Counted from the stretch's first letter, positions 1 to 12,217 are shown. The stretch is 64,000 nucleotides of DNA from Mesorhizobium sp. C432A (GCF_030323145.1 NZ_CP100470.1:5497001-5561000), one strand, 5' to 3'. Translations and numbers: made by a program. Notes: a model not told the origin generated them from the letters alone.

Positions 1-1300
1 CGGCGATCCAGGCGGCACGCGCCACGTCGTAGTTGCCCTTCTGCTCGAGGAAGGAATAGTGGGTCTTGGTATCGGTGTTGAGCAGCGTGATCTCGACGCC
101 AAGCGGCTTCAACTGTTCCTGGATGGCAACCGCGGTGTTCTTGTGGTTTTCCGAGGTGTTGTAGCGGATCTCCATCTTCAGCGGATGCTCGGGCGTATAG
201 CCGAGTTTCTCAAGGATCTTCTTGGCGGCGTCCTCGCGGTCGATCTGCGGCATGTCGGCGTATTTGGCCATTGCCGGCGTGTAGCCGGCGATGCCCGGAG
301 GCACCATCGAATAGCCAGGCAGCATGGAATTCTGCCAGACCTTTTCGGCCAGGAAGTCGCGGTCGATAGCCATCGAGATGGCGTTGCGCAGCTCGACATT
401 GTCCCAGGGCGCCTTGTCGGTCTTGATCGCGTAATAATAGGTGCCGAGATACGGTCCGACGCGGACCTGATCGCCGAACTTGGTCTTGAGGTCAGCGAGC
501 TGTTCGGTCGGCAGGTCGCCGTAGCTGTCGAGTTCGCCGGCCTCGAAGCGCTTCATCGCCGAAGAGCGGTCTTCGGTCGGGATGTAGTTGACGACGTCCA
601 TCTTGACGGTCGCGGCATCCCAGAATTTCGGATTCTTGACCAGCTTCATGTGGTCGTTGGGAATCCACTCGGCCAATGTATAGGCGCCGTTCGAAACGAG
701 ATTGCCCGCCTTGATCCAGTCGGCGCCGAGCTTGTCGATCGAGGCCTTGTTGACCGGGTAGGTAGCCTGGTGGGTCAGCATCTCCAGGAAGTATGGCGTC
801 GGCGCCTTCAGCGTCACTTCCAGGGTGTTGGCGTCGATCGCCTTGACGCCCATGTCCTCGGGCTTGCCTTTCTTGGTGTTGACTTCCTCGGCGTTCTTCA
901 CGGGATAGAGCATGGAAGCGTATTCGGCGGCGGTCGCCGGATCCTCCAGCCTACGGAAGGAATAGACGAAGTCGTCCGCCGTCACCGGGCTGCCATCCGA
1001 CCACAAGCCGTCCTTGCGCAGCTTGAAGGTGTAGACGGTGCCGTCATCAGATACCGTCCAGCTTTCGGCGGCGCCCGGGATGAGGTTCGTCTTCTGATCG
1101 TGCATGACCAGTCCCTGGAACAGGTCGCGTATGATATCGGCTTCGTAGACGGTCGAGGTCTTGTGCGGATCGACCGTCTCCGCTTCGGCGGCGCTGCCTC
1201 TGTTATAGACGGTCTCGGCAAGGGCCGGCGTCAGGAACGTGCCTGCGGCAAAGGTCATGGTCGCGGCGACAAGCGTCGCCTTCAGCATATTTTTCAGCAT
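1..1300 (-). CDS. Peptide ABC transporter substrate-binding protein (C-terminus beyond window)
   Basis: Periplasmic solute-binding protein of the OppA/DppA family (SBP family 5), which captures peptides for an ABC importer. The reading frame starts at an ATG at 1300 and runs without a stop off the left edge, giving about 433 residues of a family normally 530-550 long, so roughly the last fifth is missing. The N-terminus is a signal peptide with a basic start, a hydrophobic core and an Ala-Leu-Ala cleavage site near residue 28. The mature start reads YNRGSAAEAETVDPHKTST, then the family-typical ESWTVSDDGTVYTFKLRKDG and WSDGSPVTADDFVYSFRR. Permease and ATPase genes would lie to the left. Family assignment is firm; the exact substrate is not visible. 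Confidence 0.9.
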   Translation of the reverse strand, partial: MLKNMLKATLVAATMTFAAGTFLTPALAETVYNRGSAAEAETVDPHKTSTVYEADIIRDLFQGLVMHDQKTNLIPGAAESWTVSDDGTVYTFKLRKDGLWSDGSPVTADDFVYSFRRLEDPATAAEYASMLYPVKNAEEVNTKKGKPEDMGVKAIDANTLEVTLKAPTPYFLEMLTHQATYPVNKASIDKLGADWIKAGNLVSNGAYTLAEWIPNDHMKLVKNPKFWDAATVKMDVVNYIPTEDRSSAMKRFEAGELDSYGDLPTEQLADLKTKFGDQVRVGPYLGTYYYAIKTDKAPWDNVELRNAISMAIDRDFLAEKVWQNSMLPGYSMVPPGIAGYTPAMAKYADMPQIDREDAAKKILEKLGYTPEHPLKMEIRYNTSENHKNTAVAIQEQLKPLGVEITLLNTDTKTHYSFLEQKGNYDVARAAWIA

Positions 1301-1749
1301 GAAGTCTCTCCCTGTGGCGCTGCCCATCGGCTGCGCCTTACGAGTGTTGACGCCCCGGAACCGATTTCTGGCCCCTTCGAGCGCGCCGCCGGTTCCCGTT
1401 CCGGCAGCTGGTGGCAGGAGACTAGACAGACGGAAATATTATTTCAACCGAGTCTTGCTTGACGCTAAGTGAGCATCCTCACCCTAAACCAGCCATAGCT
1501 AATCTATACTATCAGGTTCAATTGGGTGCAGCTTGCGGTTGTCCTGCAATTTTGCATTTTGCCCTCAGCAGTTGTCATTAGCGCAACCATCTGGAAACAT
1601 TCCAGGAATGCAGTTCGTGGCGAAGCTCAACGAAAGTACCTAAGAAGCCCGAAAATGAAAAACGTGGCGCCGGTGACGTTGCGCGGATCACTCGGCACGG
1701 TTGCATGCGGACTCGATCTTTTTTGAAGCCGGACGGCGTCCCTGAAAGA
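1301..1749. other. Intergenic region between the peptide-binding protein and the glg operon end
   Basis: About 450 bases with no convincing gene. It should hold the promoter of the binding protein (reading left) and the 3' end of the glycogen operon transcript. It is clearly more AT-rich than its surroundings around 1430-1570. A GC-rich partial palindrome followed by a run of six T on the plus strand near 1718-1735 hints at a terminator for the minus-strand operon, but its loop would be too short, so none is called. Confidence 0.5.
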
Positions 1750-3399
1750 TCAGCCAACCTTGCCGACAAACCAGCCCAGGGCCGGCAGCAACAGCCCCTC
1801 CTCCTGCAGGACGGCACCGCCACCCAGAGCGATCGCCTCGACAGGCTGGAGATCCGGCGGCAGCCGCCAGTCGGCCGGCTTGTCGGCGAAATTGAAGACG
1901 CAGGGCAATATCTCGTCCTCGCCCTGCCGGATGAAGGCAAGGACATCGCCGTCGGTATCGAGAAAGCGGATCGGGCCCTTGACCAGCGCCAGATGCGCCT
2001 TGCGCAAGGCGAGCATCGTCCGGTAGCCGGCGAGCACGGACTTGTCGTCGGCGTTCTGGATATCGACCGCCCGAGCGCGGTGGCTTTCCGGCACCGGCAG
2101 CCAGGGTTTTCCCGAGGAAAAACCGGCATTGTCGGCGCCCGCTTCCCAGACCATCGGTGTGCGGCAGCCGTCCCTGCCCTTTACCCCCGGCCAGAAACGG
2201 ATGCCGACGGGATCGCGCAGATCCTCGAAGGTCAGTTCCGCCTCCTCCAGCCCAAGCTCTTCGCCTTGGTAGAGACAGATCGAGCCCCGCAGGCAGGAGA
2301 GCAAAGCGATAGCGAATGTCGCCACCGCATCTGGATCGCCGCCCGGCCGCGTCCAGCGGCTGACATGGCGCACGACATCGTGGTTGGAGAACGCCCAGCA
2401 GACCCAGCCGTCGGCGACAGCTGCCTCGAAGGCCTCGACGCAGCCGCGCACATGGGCGGCTGAGAATTGCTGACCGAGCAGGTCGAAGGTGTAGCACATG
2501 TTGAGCTTGTCGCCGCCGGATGTGTAGGCGGCCAGCGTCTGCAGCGAACGGCCTTCGTCGCCGACCTCGCCGACACTGGCGCGGCCGTCATATTCGTCGA
2601 GCAAAGCGCGGAAGCGCCTGAGGAAACCGAGGTTTTCCGGTTGCGTCTTGTCGAACAGATGCTCCTGGAAGAGATAGGTGTTGGTTTCGCCATTGGTGCC
2701 GGCGACGCTCGACGCCAGCGGCGGATTGCTGCGCAGCCAGCGGTCGTGGACATAGTAGTTGACCGTATCCAGGCGGAAGCCGTCGACGCCGCGCTCGAGC
2801 CAGAACCGCACCGTCTGCAACAACGCGTCTTGAACCTCAGGATTGTGGAAGTTGAGGTCCGGCTGCGAGGCGAGGAAATTGTGCATGTAGTATTGCCGGC
2901 GGGTCGCGTCCCACTCCCAGGCCGGGCCGCCGAAGACCGACAGCCAGTTGTTGGGCGCGTTGCCGTCCGGCCTGGTGTCGGCCCAGACATACCAGTCAGC
3001 CTTGGGATTATCCTTGCTGGCACGGCTCTCTACAAACCATTCGTGCTTGTCGGAGGAGTGCGACAACACCTGATCGATGATCACCTTCAGGCCGAGCCTG
3101 TGCGCCTCGGCAACCAGCGCGTCAAAGTCGTCGAGCGTGCCGAACATCGGATCGACCGCCTGATAGTCGGAGACGTCGTAGCCCATATCGGCCATTGGCG
3201 ATTTGAAGAAGGGCGACAGCCAGACGGCGTCGACGCCGAGCGAGGCGACGTGCGCCAGCCGTGAGGTGATGCCTGAGAGGTCGCCGCTGCCGTCGCCGGT
3301 GGTGTCCTGGAAGGAGCGAGGATAGATCTGGTAGATGACGCAGCCGCGCCACCAGTCGGCGCTCTGTTCGGGTCCCGGCTGGGCATTGTCGTCGGCCAT
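1750..3399 (-). CDS. GH13 alpha-glucosidase (oligo-1,6-glucosidase type)
   Basis: Cytoplasmic glycoside hydrolase family 13 enzyme of 549 residues that would release glucose from maltodextrins or isomalto-oligosaccharides produced during glycogen breakdown. The (beta/alpha)8 barrel begins at WWRGCVIYQIYPRSF (16-30). Catalytic residues are visible: nucleophile Asp211 in GFRLDTVN, acid/base Glu278 in VGEVGDE and transition-state Asp341 in FSNHD. No signal peptide is seen. The start at MADDNA is chosen because its ATG overlaps the glgX stop codon as TGATG, a translational coupling arrangement. An upstream in-frame start would overlap glgX by 80 bases. It is the last gene of the glycogen operon. 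Family is sure; exact linkage preference is not. Confidence 0.93.
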   Translation of the reverse strand: MADDNAQPGPEQSADWWRGCVIYQIYPRSFQDTTGDGSGDLSGITSRLAHVASLGVDAVWLSPFFKSPMADMGYDVSDYQAVDPMFGTLDDFDALVAEAHRLGLKVIIDQVLSHSSDKHEWFVESRASKDNPKADWYVWADTRPDGNAPNNWLSVFGGPAWEWDATRRQYYMHNFLASQPDLNFHNPEVQDALLQTVRFWLERGVDGFRLDTVNYYVHDRWLRSNPPLASSVAGTNGETNTYLFQEHLFDKTQPENLGFLRRFRALLDEYDGRASVGEVGDEGRSLQTLAAYTSGGDKLNMCYTFDLLGQQFSAAHVRGCVEAFEAAVADGWVCWAFSNHDVVRHVSRWTRPGGDPDAVATFAIALLSCLRGSICLYQGEELGLEEAELTFEDLRDPVGIRFWPGVKGRDGCRTPMVWEAGADNAGFSSGKPWLPVPESHRARAVDIQNADDKSVLAGYRTMLALRKAHLALVKGPIRFLDTDGDVLAFIRQGEDEILPCVFNFADKPADWRLPPDLQPVEAIALGGGAVLQEEGLLLPALGWFVGKVG

Positions 3400-5399
3400 C
3401 ACGGACCCTTCCTGGCGCGGGCCTTTGCGGTCCGGCGCTCGATCATGAAACTGACACTGCGGCCGGGCAGCGGCCACGCGAGGTCGACCGCTTGCGCTTC
3501 AACAGCCGGCTGCCATTCAAACCCTTGCCGCGCGGGCAGCGTGAAGACGCATTGGCGGCGATCGCCATTGACGATCACAGCCAGGCGGCCTTCCCCGCCA
3601 TCGCCGAGCAGCATGACGAGGCGATGGCGCGAGCCATCGTTCCAGTCGGCTTCGCCGAGCGGCGCGCCGGTCTCGGTCAGCCAGGCGACGTCGGGCGTTT
3701 CAGAACCGGCCGGCGGCTCTCCGGTCAGGAAGCGCGTATCGGAAAGCGCCGGCACCGCGCCGCGCAGAGCTGCGAGCGCGGACACATGGGCTTCCAGCCC
3801 GACGTCGCGCCCGGCCCAGTCGAGCCAGGTGATGGCGTTGTCCTGCGCATAGGCGTTGTTGTTGCCCCCTTGCGTGCGGCCGAATTCATCGCCCGCCGTC
3901 AGCATGATGGTGCCGCGCGAGGCGAACAGAGTGGCGAGCAGCGCGAAGCGATCATGGGAACGGGCCTCGGCAATCGCCTTGTCCGAGGTTTCGCCCTCGA
4001 CGCCGTTGTTCCAGGACAGGTTCTCATTGTGGCCGTCGCGGTTCTTCTCGCCATTGGCCTGGTTGTGCTTGGCTTCATAGGCGACGATATCGGCCAGCGT
4101 CATGCCATCGTGCGCGGCGATGAAGTTGACCGTGCGGCTGGCGGATTGGCCCTCCCTGCCGAACACATCGGAGGAGCCGGCGAGCCTTGTCGCCAGCGCA
4201 CCGACCGCGCCGGCATCGCCGCGCCAGAAGCGCCTGACGTCGTCGCGGTAGCGGTCGTTCCATTCGAGGTAAGGCGGCCGGAAATTGCCGAGCTGATAGC
4301 CATTCGGGCCGATGTCCCAGGGCTCGGCGATCAGCACCCTGTCGGCAAGGATGGGATCGGTTGCGATGGTTTCGAGCAACGGGGCTGCCGGATCGAATGC
4401 GCCATCGACGCGACCGAGGACCGGCGCCAGGTCGAAGCGGAAACCGTCGACGCCGGCTTGGCGGACGAAATGGCGCAGCGTGTCGAGTACCATGTCACGA
4501 ACGACCGGATGGTCGCAGGCGATGGTATTGCCGGTGCCGGTATCGTTGGCCAACCTGCCGTCCGGCTCGCTGCGGTAGTAGGCTTGATTGTCGAGGCCGC
4601 GCAGCGACAGCGTCGGCCCGAGCCGGTCACTTTCGCCGGTATGATTGAAGACGAGATCGAGGATGGTGCCAATGCCAACCCTGCGCAGCACCCCCACAGT
4701 ATCGCGCAACTCGGCGAGGCCGCCGGGCGCCAGGCGCGGGTCGAGCGCCATGAAGGTGACTGGGTTGTAGCCCCAGGCATTGCTGAGGCCCAGCGGCGGC
4801 AAATGGCGCTCATCGACCCATGCCGTCACGGGCATCAGCTCAACGGCGGAGACGCCGATCTTCTTGAGATGTTCGACGATAGCCGGATGGGCAAGGGCTG
4901 CAATGGTGCCGCGCTGCGCTTCGGGCACGTCCGGATGCAGCCTGGTGAAGGAGCGGACGTTCAGTTCGTAGATCAGGCCGCCTGGCTGGAACAAAGGCGG
5001 CTTGGCCGGCAGCGGCTTCGGTTGAGCCCGCGCGATGGTCTTCGGCATCAGTGGCGCGGTGTCGGCGCCTTCGTTGCGCCGGGCGGCAAGCCGCCAATGA
5101 TGCTGGTAGGGCCGGTCTATCTCGACGGCGTAGGGATCAGTGAGCAGCTTGTCGGGATCGAACCACAGCCCGCGCTCCGGCGCATATTCGCCGTCGGCGC
5201 GAAAGCCGTAGCGCGTACCCGCGGCAAGGCCGGCGACGAACAGCGCATGGACGCCCTCGCTTTCCGGCTGAAGTTCGAGCCGGTCGATTTCACGGGCGCC
5301 GGTGTCGTCGAAGATCGACACCCACAGGCGCCGCGCGGATGACGACCAGGCGGCGAAGCGGATGCCTTCGGGAGTGACGGTTGCGCCGAGCTGGGTCAT
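3399..5399 (-). CDS. glgX: Glycogen debranching enzyme GlgX
   Basis: Hydrolyses alpha-1,6 branches of phosphorylase-limit glycogen (GH13 subfamily 11, isoamylase type), acting with GlgP. The 666-residue protein has an N-terminal CBM48 domain (about 5-105), then the barrel with GLIYELNVRSFT (141-152), the nucleophile Asp323 in GFRFDLAPVLGR, Glu359 in IAEPWDIG and Asp431 in AAHDGMTL. The length matches the family. The ATG at 5399 is preferred over a GTG at 5414 because a GGAGGA ribosome-binding site lies 7 bases before it, inside the longer version. The upstream gap to pgm carries a large palindromic repeat that could form a hairpin in the operon mRNA and affect stability of the distal genes. 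Confidence 0.96.
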   Translation of the reverse strand: MTQLGATVTPEGIRFAAWSSSARRLWVSIFDDTGAREIDRLELQPESEGVHALFVAGLAAGTRYGFRADGEYAPERGLWFDPDKLLTDPYAVEIDRPYQHHWRLAARRNEGADTAPLMPKTIARAQPKPLPAKPPLFQPGGLIYELNVRSFTRLHPDVPEAQRGTIAALAHPAIVEHLKKIGVSAVELMPVTAWVDERHLPPLGLSNAWGYNPVTFMALDPRLAPGGLAELRDTVGVLRRVGIGTILDLVFNHTGESDRLGPTLSLRGLDNQAYYRSEPDGRLANDTGTGNTIACDHPVVRDMVLDTLRHFVRQAGVDGFRFDLAPVLGRVDGAFDPAAPLLETIATDPILADRVLIAEPWDIGPNGYQLGNFRPPYLEWNDRYRDDVRRFWRGDAGAVGALATRLAGSSDVFGREGQSASRTVNFIAAHDGMTLADIVAYEAKHNQANGEKNRDGHNENLSWNNGVEGETSDKAIAEARSHDRFALLATLFASRGTIMLTAGDEFGRTQGGNNNAYAQDNAITWLDWAGRDVGLEAHVSALAALRGAVPALSDTRFLTGEPPAGSETPDVAWLTETGAPLGEADWNDGSRHRLVMLLGDGGEGRLAVIVNGDRRQCVFTLPARQGFEWQPAVEAQAVDLAWPLPGRSVSFMIERRTAKARARKGP

Positions 5400-5412
5400 C
5401 GGCGCATCCTCC

Positions 5413-5540
5413 ACTCTCCCCCTTGTGGGGAGGGTCGCGAACGAAGTGAGCGGGGTGGGGGTCGGCGCGGGGAAAGCGCTTTACGAGCACCCCCAACCCG
5501 ATCCGCTGCGCGGATCGACCCTCCCCACAAGGGGGAGGGT
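5413..5540. repeat. Palindromic intergenic element (RIME/REP-like)
   Basis: A 128-base palindromic block between pgm and glgX. The outer arms, 5413-5437 and 5516-5540, are inverted copies matching at 24 of 25 bases (core CCCTCCCCACAAGGGGGAGG). A second, imperfect pair of C-rich/G-rich arms lies inside (around 5451-5462 and 5489-5500). Transcribed from either strand it would form a long hairpin. Elements of this look are widely dispersed in rhizobial genomes (RIME-like families). Only one copy is in this window, so family membership is inferred. Confidence 0.8.
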
Positions 5541-5556
5541 AAAGACGTCACCACCC

Positions 5557-7188
<1,632 letters not shown>

Positions 7189-8634
7189 TCAGGCAACCCT
7201 TTTCGAAAGCAGCAGGCGGTAGAGTTCAACGTATTTGTCGGCGCTCTTGTCCCAGGAGACATCGGCCTTCATGCCCTGGCGCTGGATCTGTTCCCAGACG
7301 GCCGGGCTCGAATGCGCATCGACCAGCCGGCGGATGGCGTGCAGCATGGCGCCGCCATTGTTGGGCGCGAACTGGAAGCCGGTGGCGACACCGGCCGAGA
7401 TCGCTGCTTCATTGGCGTCGATGATGGTGTCGGCAAGGCCGCCGGTGCGGGCGACGACCGGCACGCAGCCATAGCGCAGGCCGTAAAGCTGGGTCAGCCC
7501 GCAAGGCTCGAAGCGCGACGGGATGACGATGGCGTCGCAGCCGCCCTGCATGGTGTGGGAAAGCCCCTCGTCATAGCCGACGACGACGCCGACACGGCCG
7601 CGATGGCGGGCGGTGGCAGCCAGCAGCGCGCCTTCCAGGCCGGCGTCGCCTGAGCCAAGGATCGCCAGCCGCGCGCCGGTGGCGACGACGCCGTCGACCA
7701 CAGCCGCCAGTATGTCCATGCCCTTCTGCCAGGTCAGCCGGCTGACGACGCAGACGATCGGACTGTCGTCGCGCTCGAGGCTGAAGCGGTCCTCGACAAC
7801 CGCCCGGTTGGGAAGGCGAGCCTTCAGCGTCGCGGCGGAGTAGGCCGACACCAGATGCTTGTCGGTCTCCGGGTTCCAGATGTCGGTGTCGATGCCGTTG
7901 ACGATGCCGTAGAGGTCGGAAGAGCGCATGTTGATGAGGCCGTCGAGGCCCATGCCGAATTCCGGCGAGCGGATTTCCTGGGCATAGGTGGGGCTCACCG
8001 TTGTGATCGCCCAGGCCGCCTGCAGGCCGGCCTTGAGGAAGCCGACGCCGCCATAATATTCGACGCCGTCGAGCGCCATCGCCGCGGCCGGCAAGCCGAG
8101 CTCGCCAAAAATGCCGGCGCCGAACTGACCCTGGAAGGCAAGGTTGTGAACGGTGATCAGCGACGGTACGCCGACCGCCTTGCCGTAGCGCATGTAAGCC
8201 AGCGTCATCGCCGACTGCCAGTCATGGGCGTGCACCAGGTCGGGCTGGTAGCCGGAGATGGCGCCGCCGGCGATATCGCCGCCGACCTGGCTCAGCGCAG
8301 CAAAACGCCGCCAATTGTCGGGCCAATCGGCGCCCGCCGCATTGCCGTAGGGGCCGCCCGGACGGTCGTAGAGATGCGGCGCGTCGAGCACGAACAGGTC
8401 GAGCCCGGCGATCTTGACGGCATGGACCGAAGCCTTGCCGCCCTGCAGCAGCGGATATTGGTAGACGGCTTTCTTTTTCTTGAAGGCGTCCATCACCTGG
8501 GGAAAGCCAGGGATGAGCGTGCGCATGGTCACGCCCTTGGCGGCCAGCGCGATCGGCAATGCGCCGGTCACATCGGCAAGTCCGCCGGTCTTGACCAGCG
8601 GGAATATTTCGGGCGTGACCGACAGAACCTGCAT
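7189..8634 (-). CDS. glgA: Glycogen synthase (ADP-glucose, GT5)
   Basis: Transfers glucose from ADP-glucose to the non-reducing end of the alpha-1,4 glucan. The 481-residue length is standard for bacterial GlgA. The N-terminal Rossmann domain carries the hallmark KTGGLADV (Lys15, ADP-glucose binding), and the C-terminal domain carries [17 protein letters not shown] with the catalytic Glu. It lies 19 bases after glgC. The ATG at 8634 is followed by the canonical start [18 protein letters not shown]; its ribosome-binding site is weak, which fits coupling to upstream translation. Confidence 0.97.
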   Translation of the reverse strand: MQVLSVTPEIFPLVKTGGLADVTGALPIALAAKGVTMRTLIPGFPQVMDAFKKKKAVYQYPLLQGGKASVHAVKIAGLDLFVLDAPHLYDRPGGPYGNAAGADWPDNWRRFAALSQVGGDIAGGAISGYQPDLVHAHDWQSAMTLAYMRYGKAVGVPSLITVHNLAFQGQFGAGIFGELGLPAAAMALDGVEYYGGVGFLKAGLQAAWAITTVSPTYAQEIRSPEFGMGLDGLINMRSSDLYGIVNGIDTDIWNPETDKHLVSAYSAATLKARLPNRAVVEDRFSLERDDSPIVCVVSRLTWQKGMDILAAVVDGVVATGARLAILGSGDAGLEGALLAATARHRGRVGVVVGYDEGLSHTMQGGCDAIVIPSRFEPCGLTQLYGLRYGCVPVVARTGGLADTIIDANEAAISAGVATGFQFAPNNGGAMLHAIRRLVDAHSSPAVWEQIQRQGMKADVSWDKSADKYVELYRLLLSKRVA

Positions 8635-8653
8635 GCGTCTATGGTATCCCGTC

Positions 8654-9919
8654 TTACAGCTTCAGCTTGTCGATCATGTCCTGCGTGACCAGGCAGATGC
8701 CCTTTTCCGAAACCCGGAAACGCTTGGCGTCGAGAACAGGGTCTTCGCCAACCACCAGCCCTTCCGGTATCCTTACACCGTGGTCGATGACGACGCGCTT
8801 CAACTTTGCGTTCCGGCCGACATGAACGTCGGGCAGCATGACGACCTCTTCCAGCGTCGAATAGGAGTTGATGCGCGCGCCGGTGAAGATCAGGCTGCGC
8901 TTCAGCGAAGCACCCGAGACGATGCAATCGCCTGAGACCAGCGAGGACACGGCCGAACCGCGCCGGCCATCCTCGTCATGCACGAACTTTGCCGGCGGCT
9001 TCAATTCGGCATAGGTCCAGATCGGCCAGTCACGGTCGTAGAGGTCGAGTTCGGGGGTAATGTCGGTCAGGTCGATATTGGCTTCCCAGTAGGCGTCGAC
9101 CGTGCCGACATCGCGCCAATAGGCCTCGTTCTCGGCCGTCGAGCGCACGCAGGATTTGGCGAAGCGATGCGCGATCGCCTTACCGTGCTGGACGATGTAG
9201 GGGATGATGTCCTTGCCGAAGTCGCGGCTGGAGCCTGGCTCGGCCGCATCGCGGCGCAGCTGTTCCATCAGGAACTTGGTCTTGAAGACATAGATGCCCA
9301 TGGAGGCCAGCGCGAATTCCGGCTTGTCGGGAATGCCGGGCGGGTCGGCGGGCTTTTCGACGAAGGCGATGATGTTGTCCTTGCCGTCGACATGCATGAC
9401 ACCGAAGCCGGTCGCTTCCATGCGCGGCACTTCGAGGCAACCGACGGTGACGTCGGCATTGGCATCGACGTGCTGGCGCAGCATCAACTCGTAGTCCATC
9501 TTGTAGATATGGTCGCCGGCCAGGATGACCATGTATTCCGGCCCATAGGCCTCGATGATGTCGATGTTCTGGTAGACGGCGTCGGCGGTGCCTTCATACC
9601 ACTGGGTTTCCGAGACACGCTGGGAGGCCGGGAGGATGTCGAAGCTTTCGTTTCGCTCCGGGCGCAGGAAGTTCCAGCCGCGCTGCAGGTGGCGGATCAG
9701 CGAATGCGCCTTGTACTGGGTGGCGACACCGAGGCGGCGAATGCCGGAATTCAGCGCATTGGACAGCGCGAAATCGATGATGCGCGTCTTGCCGCCGAAA
9801 TAGACAGCCGGCTTGGCGCGGCGGTCGGTCAATTCCTTGAGCCGGCTGCCGCGGCCGCCGGCCAGCACATAGGCCATGGCATCGCGCGCCAGCGGCTGGG
9901 TTCTCTTCAAGTCTGCCAT
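8654..9919 (-). CDS. glgC: Glucose-1-phosphate adenylyltransferase
   Basis: Makes ADP-glucose from ATP and glucose-1-phosphate, the committed and allosterically controlled step of glycogen synthesis. The 421 residues hold an N-terminal nucleotidyltransferase domain with [15 protein letters not shown] (17-31) and the KPAVYFGGK substrate loop, followed by a left-handed beta-helix regulatory domain. In Rhizobiaceae the enzyme is activated by fructose-6-phosphate and pyruvate (family knowledge). A strong GGGAGGG ribosome-binding site precedes the ATG by 6 bases. The gap to glgB contains a 24-base tandem repeat. Confidence 0.97.
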   Translation of the reverse strand: MADLKRTQPLARDAMAYVLAGGRGSRLKELTDRRAKPAVYFGGKTRIIDFALSNALNSGIRRLGVATQYKAHSLIRHLQRGWNFLRPERNESFDILPASQRVSETQWYEGTADAVYQNIDIIEAYGPEYMVILAGDHIYKMDYELMLRQHVDANADVTVGCLEVPRMEATGFGVMHVDGKDNIIAFVEKPADPPGIPDKPEFALASMGIYVFKTKFLMEQLRRDAAEPGSSRDFGKDIIPYIVQHGKAIAHRFAKSCVRSTAENEAYWRDVGTVDAYWEANIDLTDITPELDLYDRDWPIWTYAELKPPAKFVHDEDGRRGSAVSSLVSGDCIVSGASLKRSLIFTGARINSYSTLEEVVMLPDVHVGRNAKLKRVVIDHGVRIPEGLVVGEDPVLDAKRFRVSEKGICLVTQDMIDKLKL

Positions 9920-9958
9920 TTTTTACCCTCCCAAATTACCAGTCTGGAGCATCGCCCG

Positions 9959-10020
9959 GTCCGCAACGAGTCGACGGACCTAATCCGAAACGAGTTGACG
10001 GACCTAGTCCGCAACGAGTT
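9959..10020. repeat. 24-base tandem repeat spanning the glgB 3' end
   Basis: Unit 1 (9959-9982) and unit 2 (9983-10006) differ at three positions. A partial third copy (10007-10020) matches the first 14 bases of unit 1. Unit 2 contains the glgB stop codon and the partial copy encodes the last residues LVAD, so the repeats look like tandem duplications of the glgB 3' terminus pushed downstream of the stop. Since 24 is a multiple of three, all copies keep the same frame. Confidence 0.8.
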
Positions 10021-12217
10021 CAAGCATGATCGTCGACAGCGGCGGCAAAAGCATCGTTGCCGAAATGCCTCCTCCTTCCGCCCTGGCTTCGACCACACCG
10101 CCATTGCCCTTGCCCGAACCATCGTAGTCCGAAGCGTCGGTGTTGATGATTTCGCGCCATTTGCCGACCTTGGGCAATGGCACGCGATAATTGTCGCGCG
10201 GCACTGGCGTGAAGTTGGAAATGACGGCGATCGGGTTGCCGCCGGGCGCGCTGCGCAGCCAGGCGAAGACCGAATTTTCCTTGTCGTCGACGATCAGCCA
10301 GGAGAAGCCGTCCGGCTCGCAGTCGCGTGCATGCAGCGCTGGGCGCGAGCGATAGAGATAGTTGAGGTCGCGCACCGTCTGCCAGACGCCGCGATGCGGG
10401 TGGAAGTCGAGCAGGTTCCAGTCGAGCGCGCGCGCCTCGCTCCACTCGCGGCGCTGGGCGAATTCCTGGCCCATGAACAACAGCTTCTTGCCGGGATACC
10501 CCCACATGAAGGCGTAAAAGGCGCGCAAAGTCGCGAACTTCTGCCAGTCGTCGCCGGCCATCTTGCCGAGCAGCGTGCCCTTGCCGTGCACGACCTCGTC
10601 ATGGGACAGCGGCAGCACGAAATTCTCGGAGAAAGCGTAGGTCAATCCGAACGTCAGGTCGTTGTGGTGGTGCTTGCGGAAGATCGGCTCCTTGGCGAAA
10701 TACTCCAGCGTGTCGTGCATGAAGCCCATGTTCCATTTGAAGCCGAAGCCCAGCCCGCCTTCATGCACCGGCGCCGAGACCTTCGGCCATGAGGTCGATT
10801 CCTCGGCGATGGTCATCACGCCGGGATGGTGGCCGTAGACCTCCTTGTTCATCTTCTGCAGGAAGGACACCGCTTCGAGGTTTTCGCGGCCGCCCTTCTC
10901 GTTGGGGATCCATTCGCCGGCCTTGCGCGAATAATCGAGGTAGAGCATCGAGGCCACCGCATCGACCCGCAAACCGTCGACATGGTATTTCTCGGCCCAG
11001 AACAGCGCGTTGTTGACGAGGAACGACACCACCTCGCGGCGGCCGAAATTATAGATCGCGGTGTTCCAGTCGGGATGAAAACCCTTGCGCGGATCGGCAT
11101 GCTCGTAGAGTGCGGTGCCGTCGAAATTGGCGAGGCCATGCGCGTCGACCGGGAAATGCGCCGGCACCCAGTCGAGGATGACGCCGACGCCGGCGCGGTG
11201 CGCACCGTCGACGAAACGGGCGAAGCCGTCGGGGTCGCCGAAGCGCGCCGAGGGGGCATAAAGTCCGGTTGTCTGATAACCCCATGACGGGTCATAGGGA
11301 TGTTCGGAGATCGGCAGGAACTCGATGTGGGTGAAGCCAGTCTCGACAGCATAGGGGATGAGCTGGTTGGCGAGTTCGTCCCATGACAGGAAGCTGCCAT
11401 CATCGTGCTGCTGCCACGAACCGGCATGGACCTCGTAGATCGATATGGCTTCCCGCCGCGGATCGGCCTTTCGCCAGTAAGCGCGATGCGCTTCGTCCCC
11501 CCATTCATGCGCCGGGGGCACCGCCGTCACCGATGCTGTGGCCGGGCGTAATTCAGACTTGAAGGCGAACGGATCGGCCTTGAGCGGCAGGCGCACGCCG
11601 TCGGGGGCAATGATCTCGTATTTATAGGGGTGGCCGGCGCCGATATCGGGAATGAACAGTTCCCAGATGCCGGTGTCGCGGCGGTCGCGCATCGTATGGC
11701 GGCGGCCGTCCCATTCGTTGAAGTCGCCGACCACGGAGACGCGCCTTGCATTGGGCGCCCAGACGGCGAAATGGACGCCCGACGCGCCTTCATGGTCGAG
11801 GAGATGGGCGCCGAGCTTGTCGAACAGCCTGAGGTGCGACCCTTGCGCGATATAGTAGTCGTCCATCGGGCCGAGCACCGGGCCGAAGGAATAGGAATCG
11901 GTCAGCCACCAGTCGCCGCCGGCATTTTTGGCGTGATAGCGCAGCGGCTGACGCTTCTTGATCGACAGTCTGCCTTCGAAGAAACCGGCGTCGTCGCGCC
12001 GCGTGAGTTCGCCGGCGTTCTTGCCGGCCAGCGTGTATGCGGTGACGAACTCGGCATTGGGGACGAAGCAGCGGGCAACCAGGCTCTTGCCGGCATCATG
12101 CACGCCCAGGATTGCAAAAGGATCGCCATGCGTGCCTGCAACAATTGCGGCGACATCGCCGGCTGACGCCAGCCCGTCCGACCCGCTCGTCGTCGCGGTC
12201 GCGCGCGGTTTCTTCAT
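10004..12217 (-). CDS. glgB: 1,4-alpha-glucan branching enzyme
   Basis: Introduces alpha-1,6 branches in glycogen (GH13 subfamily 9). The 737-residue protein has a long N-terminal module (about 20-110), a CBM48 domain (about 140-230) and the barrel. Catalytic residues are visible: nucleophile Asp419 in [10 protein letters not shown], Glu472 in TIAEEST and Asp540 in [12 protein letters not shown]. The length agrees with family members having two N-terminal modules. The ATG at 12217 is chosen over an earlier in-frame start at 12283 because a GGGAGG ribosome-binding site lies about 11 bases upstream and the longer form would overlap the end of glgP. It lies 71 bases after glgP. Confidence 0.96.
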   Translation of the reverse strand: MKKPRATATTSGSDGLASAGDVAAIVAGTHGDPFAILGVHDAGKSLVARCFVPNAEFVTAYTLAGKNAGELTRRDDAGFFEGRLSIKKRQPLRYHAKNAGGDWWLTDSYSFGPVLGPMDDYYIAQGSHLRLFDKLGAHLLDHEGASGVHFAVWAPNARRVSVVGDFNEWDGRRHTMRDRRDTGIWELFIPDIGAGHPYKYEIIAPDGVRLPLKADPFAFKSELRPATASVTAVPPAHEWGDEAHRAYWRKADPRREAISIYEVHAGSWQQHDDGSFLSWDELANQLIPYAVETGFTHIEFLPISEHPYDPSWGYQTTGLYAPSARFGDPDGFARFVDGAHRAGVGVILDWVPAHFPVDAHGLANFDGTALYEHADPRKGFHPDWNTAIYNFGRREVVSFLVNNALFWAEKYHVDGLRVDAVASMLYLDYSRKAGEWIPNEKGGRENLEAVSFLQKMNKEVYGHHPGVMTIAEESTSWPKVSAPVHEGGLGFGFKWNMGFMHDTLEYFAKEPIFRKHHHNDLTFGLTYAFSENFVLPLSHDEVVHGKGTLLGKMAGDDWQKFATLRAFYAFMWGYPGKKLLFMGQEFAQRREWSEARALDWNLLDFHPHRGVWQTVRDLNYLYRSRPALHARDCEPDGFSWLIVDDKENSVFAWLRSAPGGNPIAVISNFTPVPRDNYRVPLPKVGKWREIINTDASDYDGSGKGNGGVVEARAEGGGISATMLLPPLSTIMLELVAD

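Noticed and set aside
59-1462. 467-codon plus-strand frame at the left edge
   Set aside because: Antisense shadow of the peptide-binding protein gene, whose signal peptide and family motifs are clear on the minus strand.
1526-1726. 66-codon plus-strand frame in the gap after the binding protein
   Set aside because: No ribosome-binding site, no domain, and composition unlike coding DNA.
1715-1750. Terminator-like GC palindrome plus T run after the alpha-glucosidase gene
   Set aside because: The arms leave a loop of only one or two bases, so it is not a believable stem-loop.
3492-5342. 616-codon plus-strand frame
   Set aside because: Antisense shadow of glgX, with no family resemblance.
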